DNA of 5,747 nucleotides. It comes from Pseudomonadota bacterium (GTDB lineage Bacteria > Pseudomonadota > Alphaproteobacteria > UBA9655). A program made the translations under genes and the position numbers. The stretch spans positions 1 to 5,747 of the forward strand of contig JAKBAL010000160.1 of the NCBI GenBank assembly GCA_021809225.1, in the 5' to 3' direction. The notes beneath the pieces are model-generated. The model saw only the letters and a list, made by a program, of their open reading frames with translations. It did not search any database and was not told the origin of the DNA. The stretch's first letter is position 1; every line of letters begins with the position of its first letter. Shown here in pieces: positions 1 to 5,450 of the stretch.

Positions 1-28
1 AGCGCGCCCCCCGCGGGGGTGGGGGGCC
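1..28. repeat. GC-rich interspersed element A (partial, cut by window edge)
   Basis: An almost pure G/C stretch that begins abruptly after the ssb codon for Ser30 and runs off the window. It resembles the other three elements in composition, in its C and G homopolymer runs, and in starting (minus strand) with a GGCC/GCCC-type edge. It is too short to assign to their shared modules. Its position inside ssb parallels elements B and C inside the replication gene. Confidence 0.6.
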
Positions 29-118
29 TGAAAAGCTTACAACTTCCTTACCCTCTTGGGTTAAGAAGATTTTAGGCGCACGACCAACGTTTCCCTTGAG
101 AATGACCTTATTGAGCAT
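1..118 (-). CDS. ssb: single-stranded DNA-binding protein, N-terminal part, interrupted by GC-rich element A
   Basis: The ATG at 118 opens a frame reading MLNKVILKGNVGRAPKIFLT and then QEGKEVVSFS. This matches the start of bacterial SSB (NKVILxGNxGxxPExRxT...G..VxxFSLAT), the first strands of the OB fold. SSB coats single-stranded DNA during replication and recombination. The match breaks immediately after the FS residues at base 29: where the family continues with LAT, the sequence enters GC-rich element A and the frame reads only Gly/Pro/Ala to the window edge. The rest of the gene, if present, lies beyond base 1. The ATG lies inside the last codons of the replication gene (stop at 108-110), an 11-base overlap that implies translational coupling. 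Identity of these 30 residues is fairly secure. Whether a functional SSB is made depends on how the element is handled. Confidence 0.75.
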   Translation of the reverse strand, partial: MLNKVILKGNVGRAPKIFLTQEGKEVVSFSGPPPPRGAR

Positions 119-569
119 AACGAATCTCTCCTTTGTGTTGAAGTGAACGTGCTGCAATGTTCTGTGGTGGCGGTATTGATGGCTGAAAAGAAGAGCTGCT
201 TTCCTCTAAACGCGTTCTAAGATTTCGAACTTTGGGAAAAGTTCTTTTGATTGGAGACAAGAGCTTCAATCGCAAATCTTCAATATGAGAAAGGACTTGT
301 GCGTTCTGACTACCAATCCAAACAAGTCGATCGTCCTCAACCTCTAAGAATCTGGCATGAGTAATGGCTCCCAATTCTCCCAAAGACACAGGATCTCGGG
401 ACGAATGAGAAAAGTCCAATTGAGAGCACCACTCTCTCCACACCGGATCCTCAATCGAGGAAAGAACAGCACTTATTTCCTTATTTCTGGCCTCTTCAGA
501 AACCTTTTCTGTTTTTTGATCTACCAGATACCCGTCATCGAAATTGCCTTCCAGCACTTTCAGAAGGTT

Positions 570-685
570 CGGGGCCCTTCGGGCCCCCCCTGGGGGGCGT
601 AGCCCCCCCGCCTGCGGCGCCCCCGCTGGGGGCGCCGCAGGACCGGCGGGGGGGGAACCCCCCTGCCCCCAAGGGGGTCGCGGGC
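570..685. repeat. GC-rich palindromic element B, inside the replication gene
   Basis: A 116-base, nearly pure G/C block between the codons for Glu (686-688) and Asn (567-569) of the replication gene. Plus-strand modules in order: a hairpin edge at 570-589 (GGGGCCC-TTC-GGGCCCC); a 17-base palindrome-like block at 592-608; a perfect 14-bp stem with 3-base loop (611-624 paired with 628-641); and a right edge at 665-685, identical over 21 bases to the right edge of element C. Minus-strand reading enters the element as ARDPLGG with no stop. No target-site duplication is evident in the flanks. Confidence 0.8.
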
Positions 686-856
686 CTCAACAAAAATCCA
701 ATCCAGACTGACCCGCCATTTTCGAGGACCTTGTCCCATCAGGAAAGGAGAATAGGCAACTCGCTCGCAAAAGCTATGCCATTGGGCTAGATCGTTCTCG
801 AAGTACGCAGCAAGGAGGGAATAGATCCTTTGTCGCCGTTCTTCTGTGGGATGGAC

Positions 857-951
857 CGGGGCCCGAAGGGCCCCCCCGGAGCCCTCCGGGCTCGGGGGGG
901 GCCCCCCGAAGGCGGGCCCCCCCTGCGGCGGCCCCCAAGGGGGTCGCGGGC
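857..951. repeat. GC-rich palindromic element C, inside the replication gene
   Basis: A 95-base G/C block between the Gln codon (952-954) and the Val codon (854-856) of the replication gene. The left edge, CGGGGCCCGAAGGGCCCCCC (857-876), differs from that of element B only by inversion of the small loop (CGAAG versus CTTCG). The right edge (931-951) is identical to that of B over 21 bases. The inside contains further G-run/C-run inverted repeats. Like B, it is entered on the minus strand in the frame that reads ARDPLGG, and its length leaves the same 3n+2 phase. Confidence 0.8.
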
Positions 952-1086
952 TTGGCTTGTACAGGTATTCCAAATACGGATCGCTTCTTCAAAAAAGTTT
1001 TTATCGAGGACCTCGCGCGCGTGCGTTCTCTGCGTGTGCTCTCTGTTTGTTTTCTCTACTGTATTCTCTGTATAGGTATATGAATG

Positions 1087-1207
1087 TGGCGCCCTTGGCG
1101 CCGGCCGCGTGCCCCGAAGGGGGCCGAAGGGGGGGGCTACGCCCCCCGCCGGTCCTGCGGCGCCCCCCCGAAGGGGGGGGCCCGAACCCGAAGGGTTCCG
1201 GCGCGGC
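1087..1207. repeat. GC-rich palindromic element D, at a junction between two unrelated gene fragments
   Basis: A G/C block of about 118-121 bases. It starts (minus strand) after a complete Leu codon of the upstream fragment and ends near the first codons of the replication fragment. It carries its own inverted edges (GGCCGCG at 1103-1109, CGCGGCC at 1202-1208) and a GGCGCC-CTT-GGCGCC hairpin at the left end. Internal modules match element B in inverted orientation: 1131-1147 is the reverse complement of 592-608, and 1144-1164 is the reverse complement of 631-651. The outer edges differ from those of B and C, so D is a mosaic relative. The exact left end is uncertain by a few bases. Confidence 0.75.
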
Positions 1208-1468
1208 CAAAATATTATACTTCTCATCCATTACCTTATTTATGTTCCCTCTTCCTTCAAATACAACAGCGGAATGAACATCACGATCGATATTGGTGTC
1301 ATTTGGCTTCCACTGATTAAGATTTAAAAGTGAGACTGTCCAAATTTCGTCGTTAATAGCTAATCCTGTTAATGGTCCCCTAACAAAACGACTCATATCA
1401 TCAAGAGGATCTTCCATCTCCATGTAACTACAGGCATTTGTTATAAATAATGACAGAAAAAAGTAAAT
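1208..1468 (-). pseudogene. fragment of secreted protein with the His half of a permuted papain-like domain
   Basis: The frame opens after a TAA (1469-1471) with the hydrophobic run IYFFLSLFITNACSY, which looks like a signal peptide, then MEMEDPLDD and RFVRGPLTGLAINDEIWTVS. An internal ATG at 1421-1423 has no Shine-Dalgarno, so it is probably not the true start. A GGAAG box around 1478-1482 sits correctly for a start at about 1466-1474, where no ATG/GTG/TTG exists (ATT at 1466-1468 is the only near-start codon). The core WTVSL...KP...D..HSAVVFEG resembles WLVSL...KP...D.GHAIIVFEG of the ankyrin protein near 3560-3660, suggesting a related domain. The frame enters element D after YNIL, so the catalytic-Cys half is missing. 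Truncation by D and loss of the start codon both point to a dead gene. The family assignment rests only on this internal similarity. Confidence 0.5.
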
Positions 1469-1497
1469 TTAAAGCTTCTTCCTTTTTTTCTCCCTAA

Positions 1498-1503
1498 ATT
1501 ATA
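1498..1503 (-). promoter_or_regulatory. candidate -10 box for the 1208-1468 fragment
   Basis: Minus-strand TATAAT, a perfect sigma-70 -10 hexamer, about 30 bases upstream of the expected start codon and just before the GGGAG/GGAAG purine stretch at 1475-1494. The -35 region (around 1521-1527) is only AT-rich and does not resemble TTGACA, so the call is tentative. It suggests that expression signals of this gene survived loss of its start codon. Confidence 0.4.
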
Positions 1504-1533
1504 AGCAGTTTTTTTCTTATATTTTAGAGTATA

Positions 1534-2637
1534 TTATTTTTTATCTTCATCAAAATTAAATGTACTCTTGATTGCTAATATTGATTCGTCTGTAGCCCTC
1601 TGTAAGTGACCCTTTGTACGATTTGTAGAACGTAAGGATTTTGGAACGCTCACCTTCTTAATATCGCGAGTTTCTGAAATCCAACCTTGTATAGTCTCTA
1701 GCTTTTCATGAGAAAGACGCACTCCAGAATTTCCTTCATTTAACTTCCCTTCTCCAAGGGTATGAACCCCTATTGCATAGGGATATTCCTCTCTCTTAAC
1801 CCAAACCGACCCTCCGCTCTGGCCTCCATACGTATCCATGTCATAGAATATTCTGTCTGACTCAAACTTCTTTACTCGATAGGACATTGTCCAAAGCTGG
1901 TTTAATCCCTTATCTCCTGGATAACCTGTTACATGAACTTCTTCTTTTTGTACGAAAAACGCATCCTTATCTGCAAGCATACTTGCCCATCCTATATTTA
2001 ATCCAATGGAATGAGCAAAAGTAATAAGTGCAACATCAAAATTCTGATTTTCCTTTTCTATCCACTCTGTTAACGTATATATTTTGACTACTGGAAGTTC
2101 TCCCAAAGGAGCGGATAGATCAGTAAGGGCCAAACGAGCAACAATTCTCTTGGCCCATTCATTTGTTTTGTGACTATAAACATTATGACCAGCTGTTAGT
2201 ATATGATGAGGTCCTTCAATAATCCCTGAACCACCATATTCTCCATCGGAGAAGTGTAAGCTCAGTTGAGCATGATACAAATAAGGCCATTTATCTGGAT
2301 TTTAAACTCTTGATCTGCCGTCCTGTCCTAGCTTAACCCGCATAAGAAGTTTTTCATAAGGGTTTTCCTGAGGTGTTCCCTTATAAACCATTAAACATTG
2401 AGTTGGAGCTTTACTAGGTTTAAAGGGAGCTGTTAAAATTGCATTTCCTCCTTTTATAAGGGCAAAATATCCCTTCTCAGATTACATCGACATTAATGGA
2501 TAAGAAACATATTTCATTGAATGAGAACTTATGCCTTTTTCGCTTTCCCATTGCACTTGATCGTTCTCCATCGCAAAGATCTTTTGCGATTCAAAAGAAA
2601 TCAGAAAAATGAGAATCAAAACTAAGTGTCTAAGCAT
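1534..2637 (-). pseudogene. secreted V8-like (trypsin-fold) serine protease with two in-frame stop codons
   Basis: A single frame of 368 codons starts with ATG at 2637, behind a GGGAGGG ribosome site, and a signal peptide (MLRHLVLILIFLISF...IFA). It contains all the parts of a glutamyl-endopeptidase-like S1 protease. Residues below are counted from that ATG: GGSG; catalytic His about 151 in LTAGHN; Asp about 201 in FDVALI; Ser about 274 in GGQSGGSVW; then AIGVHTLGE and NSGVRL of the C-terminal barrel. The frame is broken by TAA at 2482-2484 (codon 52) and TAA at 2302-2304 (codon 112), both upstream of the catalytic domain, with coherent protein sequence on either side. A shorter product from an internal TTG near 2280 would keep the triad but lose the signal peptide. 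Such proteases are normally exported and cleave host or environmental protein. Most likely this is a recent pseudogene. Confidence 0.75.
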
Positions 2638-2670
2638 ATGAAGATCCCTCCCAGAATTTTTATCTTATGT

Positions 2671-2697
2671 AATATCTTCTAAGACTTAGAAGATATT
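2671..2697. repeat. 27-base perfect inverted repeat upstream of the protease gene
   Basis: Arms AATATCTTCTAAG (2671-2683) and CTTAGAAGATATT (2685-2697) flank a single central base. It ends 34 bases before the protease ATG and just upstream of its ribosome site. No T-run follows on the minus strand, so it is more likely an operator or regulatory dyad than a terminator. It is equally compatible with a 5'-UTR hairpin. Confidence 0.5.
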
Positions 2698-2766
2698 TTA
2701 GGTGAAGTTACTAGTCAAATGCTATTTTTAATACATCTTAATATGAGAAGCACTTATTGAATGAGT

Positions 2767-2805
2767 AAAGAAAAAACTCCGACCAATACGAGCACAGCCG
2801 GAGTT
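2767..2805 (-). terminator. Rho-independent terminator after the small secreted gene
   Basis: On the minus strand AACTCCG (2805-2799) pairs with CGGAGTT (2781-2775) around a 17-base loop. It is followed directly by a T-rich tract (TTTTTTCTTT). It lies 14 bases past the stop of the small secreted gene and reads in the same direction. Confidence 0.65.
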
Positions 2806-2819
2806 CTTAAATTAAGTAC

Positions 2820-3062
2820 TTACCGTAGGAGTATTTTTAAAAGACCTGGAATGCTTATGGAAACACTACCTGGTCCTTTGATCTTTTGAAATTCTGTTTC
2901 TCTAATTGTTTTGGTTGTATTCTCATTTCTAGTCTCTTTCTTTTTAATCCCAATAGTTTTTGAAGGTGTATTAACTGTGAGATCGTCACCTCCTGCATGA
3001 GCAGTATGAGAAATGACACCTGTTATTAAAATTGCTGAAAGAGCTAAAAGACATTTTTTCGT
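2820..3062 (-). CDS. small secreted protein with a non-standard start codon
   Basis: The frame encodes a classical signal peptide (KKCLLALSAILITGVISHT, then AHA cleavage) and a mature part of 57 residues. The mature part is basic and polar, ends in PGLLKILLR, and contains TEFQKIKG. An AGGAG box at 3072-3076 marks the translation start. At normal spacing the in-frame codon is ACG at 3060-3062; ATT at 3066-3068 is closer to the box. There is no in-frame ATG, GTG or TTG nearby. The nearby ATG at 3056-3058 is out of frame and gives only a short peptide. Either a rare start codon is used or ATG mutated to ACG. Upstream, the same frame continues into the tail of the ankyrin pseudogene without a stop. 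TEFQKIKG resembles NEFQKITG near the N-terminus of the ankyrin protein, so it could be a short paralogue or remnant. A terminator follows. Function unknown. Confidence 0.5.
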   Translation of the reverse strand, partial: TKKCLLALSAILITGVISHTAHAGGDDLTVNTPSKTIGIKKKETRNENTTKTIRETEFQKIKGPGSVSISIPGLLKILLR

Positions 3063-3179
3063 ACGAATGATCTCCTTTTGTTTTTTGAATCGATTAAATC
3101 TCGTACGAAATATTAACAACCAACAACAAAAACACTGTTTGACAGTATATACTTTAACTTTTTGATTTCGTACGAAATC
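3058..3179. promoter_or_regulatory. three TCGTACGA palindromes flanking a candidate promoter
   Basis: The palindromic core TCGTACGA occurs at 3059-3066, 3101-3108 and 3168-3175. The last extends to a perfect 16-base palindrome GATTTCGTACGAAATC (3164-3179) and the first to TTCGTACGAA (3058-3067). A minus-strand TATACT (3144-3149) could serve as a -10 box, with the 16-base palindrome covering its -35 position; no good -35 hexamer is visible. The first copy overlaps the putative start codon of the small secreted gene. This layout is typical of operator sites for a dimeric regulator. No regulator gene is present in the window. Confidence 0.5.
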
Positions 3180-5183
3180 ATCAAGAATTTCAACAATGCC
3201 AACTTCTGAAGAATATTTGCCTACAATACGATGCCCCTTATCAGAGATGGCTATGCCGCATTTTTCCAAAACACTTAATGCGTAAGTTGAACAATTATGA
3301 ATAATCTTACCTTCCCTTTCTTTCGTTCCATCTCCATCCCTTTCCCAGGTAATCTTATGCTTCTCATATAGCTTTATTTAAAGCATACTTTGCTAAATAT
3401 GCTGGAACTTGCCATTTCAAGAAGTTTCTTCCTGGAAAGCCTTTATATTTTTCATCAAACTCCTCTTTAGTCATATTTGTTGTTATGCTTGGACCTGTCT
3501 TGGGGTTATAGAGATGAATCATATTAAAGTGCTTTTTGGATGGAGTATCATCACTTACATCCAAACCTTCAAAAACTATAATTGCATGCCCAAAATCTAC
3601 TGTAAAACCTTTAATAGGCTTACTTGTCGTAAAATAAAGAGAGACTAACCAATTATCCTTCGTAACTGCTTCATCTCCCATCATCTGCTTAACTTGGGGT
3701 AACTGAGATCTAAAACGATACTCAATAAGATCTAGAGGCTTTTTAGAAGAGTTATCTGCTTGTGAAAATATTTTCTTATTTAACTTCTTTCCAGTAGCTG
3801 TTTGTACTAGCCGTTCCCAATTGTAAGAACCTAAAGCTGCTGCACAATGAAATATTGTTCCACCATAGTCCCATGTACGCTCTTGCGGATTAGCACCTTT
3901 ATCAATTAAATATTGAATAATGTCGGCAGAATAATCATAAGCTTCTCTTTTTAGAACAGCCAAATGAAGTGGCGTATATCCATAGTTATCCTGGGTACGA
4001 GCATGAATGTCAGCTCCTTGGTCAATTAAGTACTTAGCTGTATCAAATCTTCCATTCGAAATAGCTACATGAAGGGGAGTACGGCCAGAAGCTCTGGGAT
4101 TTAAGTCAACATTCTTTTTATGAAGTAAAGCTTGAAAAGAATTAAGAGAAAAGTCGAGGGAGAAACCAGAAAGATAATGTAATAATGTTCCGGACCCCAC
4201 ATCCACGCTGTAACATTAGCTCCATTCTCAACTAAAAGTTGAGCAGCTCGTGGTTTATAATTGAGTATAGCTCGTTGCAAAGGCGTAGCTCCATTACCCC
4301 CTTCATCTCTTGTATCTATGTTTTCAAATACATTCTTTTGTTGAAGAAAAAACTTCAATTGATCAAGAAAATCATGACGAGCTGCATAGTGGAGAGGAGT
4401 TCCCATGTATTTGGCAGACATTGTTATTAAATCAGGAGCAGTCTGTGCTAGGTATTCAATGATAGCTCCATATTTGTTGTTTCTTTCGTTGTTTATATTT
4501 TCGGCTCTTTTTGATTGAGCTAGATGTAGAATTGTACGGTCATCATTATCTCTCAAACTTAGACTAGCTCCTTTTTCATGAAGAAACTTTACTAGTTTGA
4601 GATGGCCTTCAGAGGTTGCAGTATGAAGTGGAGTAAACCCCTTATACCCTTTAAGATTTTTCCCCTCTTCATATAATTCAATAAGCCTTACTAGAATATC
4701 ATAATGTCCATGATAAGCGGCTATGTGAAAGGGAGTATCTCCTCCATCATTACGTATGGATAAAAGCTCTTGTAAATTCTGTCTTCCATTTACTAATAAA
4801 TTTAAGACATCTATATCATTTTTTTCAGCAGCTATGTGTATGGGTGTCCATCCGTGTACATCTTGAAAGTCTGGTAAGTCAGGGCTGCTATTTTGATGGA
4901 GAAGATGGGATATTTAACCTAAATTGTGTTTATAAGCAGCTTCATGAAGCTCTGTTGTCTTAGATCTCCCGGTAATTTTTTGGAATTCATTTGTCTCAAA
5001 AGGACTAGAAAAGGGAGAAGAAAACCCATAAGGAGTTTTTAGCCCCAAGGAATTACGGCTTAAGGAAGAATATCCATCAAGTTGATCTAAGAAATTATTC
5101 TTATGTCTCCCAGCATGAGCTTCACAATAAAATATTATAGCACCCCAGGCTGCAGATGTTATCAGAAATCTTGCATTTTTCAT
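3141..5183 (-). pseudogene. secreted ankyrin-repeat protein with C-terminal permuted papain/NlpC-like domain, three disruptions
   Basis: The start is the ATG at 5183 behind AAGGAGG. It encodes a signal peptide (MKNARFLITSAAW...EAHA), a Ser-rich linker, then about ten or eleven ankyrin repeats (GWTPIHIAAEK, GDTPFHIAAYHG, GFTPLHTATSEG, GTPLHYAARH, GRTPLHVAISNG, GYTPLHLAV and others). The C-terminal domain has FGHAIIVFEG and, further on, NCSTYALSVLEKCGI. This H-then-C order is that of permuted NlpC/papain or LRAT-like cysteine enzymes; that call is inference. Disruptions: TAA at 4914-4916 with repeats continuing in the same frame; a frameshift near 4200-4212 (NGANVTA to DVGSGTLLHYL); and a frameshift near 3370, where the frame stops at TGA 3364-3366 but YEKHKITWERDG continues one base over. 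Separately, 3364-4206 is an open 280-codon remnant. The original 3' end is unclear because the last frame runs on into the small secreted gene. Ankyrin repeats usually bind host proteins. Confidence 0.7.
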
Positions 5184-5209
5184 AATGCCTCCTTGCTTTT
5201 TAAGGCATT
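5184..5209 (-). promoter_or_regulatory. hairpin overlapping the ribosome-binding site of the ankyrin gene
   Basis: On the minus strand AATGCCT (5209-5203) and AGGCATT (5190-5184) form a perfect 7-bp stem with a 12-base loop. The Shine-Dalgarno AAGGAGG straddles loop and 3' arm, and the ATG follows the stem directly. The fold would partly hide the ribosome site, which could lower or regulate translation. No ligand or sensor is evident. Confidence 0.4.
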
Positions 5210-5216
5210 TTATCAT

Positions 5217-5450
5217 GCTATATACTTTTAATTAAGTATCTACTTTTTTCTCGATAATCTCTCAGAACATAAGAAAAATCTAGGAGATCTCTTCAAATAT
5301 TCTGAGATAACCCTAGATCTTAATGCTTTTCAATATCTCTTTTCCAGTTCTCTTGGGTAACTACCAAAGGTTCCAGATTTACTTGCTTTTTTAGAAAGCA
5401 TCTCCTACTTTTATTTTGAGTTATGATTTATTTATAAGGTTAATGATATC
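5217..5450. other. divergent intergenic region with overlapping inverted repeats
   Basis: This region separates the minus-strand ankyrin gene from the plus-strand gene at 5451 and has no coding signal of its own. Two inverted repeats interleave: TCTCAGAA (5260-5267) with TTCTGAGA (5300-5307), and ATCTAGG (5278-5284) with CCTAGAT (5312-5318). A short TGCTTT/AAAGCA hairpin lies at 5384-5400. A weak plus-strand promoter candidate is TTGCTT (5383-5388), 17 bases, then a TACTTT-like -10. All of these are tentative. Confidence 0.3.

Larger units (their letters stand above)
108..1086 (-). pseudogene. replication initiator-like protein, C-terminal part, split by GC-rich elements B and C
   Basis: Three open segments in three frames form one protein. 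Segment 1 (1086-952, 45 codons) is a polar linker ending LDKNFFEEAIRIWNTCTSQ. Segment 2 (856-686, 57 codons) contains AQWHSF and SPFLMGQGPRKW followed by SLDWIF. Segment 3 (569-108, 153 codons plus stop) opens NLLKVLEGNFDDG. The SPFLxG...W...DW...N..KVLEGN(F/Y)DD signature is common in phage and plasmid replication proteins carrying an N-terminal helix-turn-helix. The remainder (WREWCSQLDF through a basic, Pro-rich tail) loosely resembles a DnaA N-terminal-like domain. The partner would be a replicon origin and helicase loading, which is inference. The N-terminal DNA-binding part is absent: upstream lies element D and an unrelated gene. Elements C and B separate the segments with 3n+2 bases each, so normal translation cannot join them. 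It may be a pseudogene, or expressed if the elements are removed or bypassed. Confidence 0.6.

Noticed and set aside
357..602. Plus-strand open frame opposite the replication gene.
   Set aside because: It is antisense to a segment with conserved replication-protein motifs, lacks a ribosome site and ends in the GC-rich element.
1..1207. CRISPR array or group I/II introns as explanation for the repeated GC-rich blocks.
   Set aside because: The blocks differ in length and module order with no regular spacers, and at 95-120 bases they are too short for group I or II introns and show no catalytic-core landmarks.
560..1423. Long Gly/Pro/Arg-rich open frames on both strands through the GC-rich blocks.
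   Set aside because: Stops are rare in pure G/C sequence in every frame. The proteins are low-complexity and shadow the repeat elements, so they were not called as genes.
1421..1423. ATG as the true start of the secreted fragment.
   Set aside because: No Shine-Dalgarno precedes it, and the frame extends upstream through a signal-peptide-like hydrophobic stretch with a promoter and ribosome site placed further up.
3139..3167. Plus-strand promoter with a perfect TTGACA at 3139-3144.
   Set aside because: At 17 bases spacing the -10 is TTGATT, a poor match, and no plus-strand gene follows. The short plus-strand frames there are antisense to the ankyrin gene.
2302..4916. Recoding of TAA as a sense codon, suggested by three TAA codons inside coherent proteins.
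   Set aside because: The protease, the small secreted gene and the replication gene all end at TAA, and the ankyrin gene also has frameshifts. Decay explains everything without a code change.
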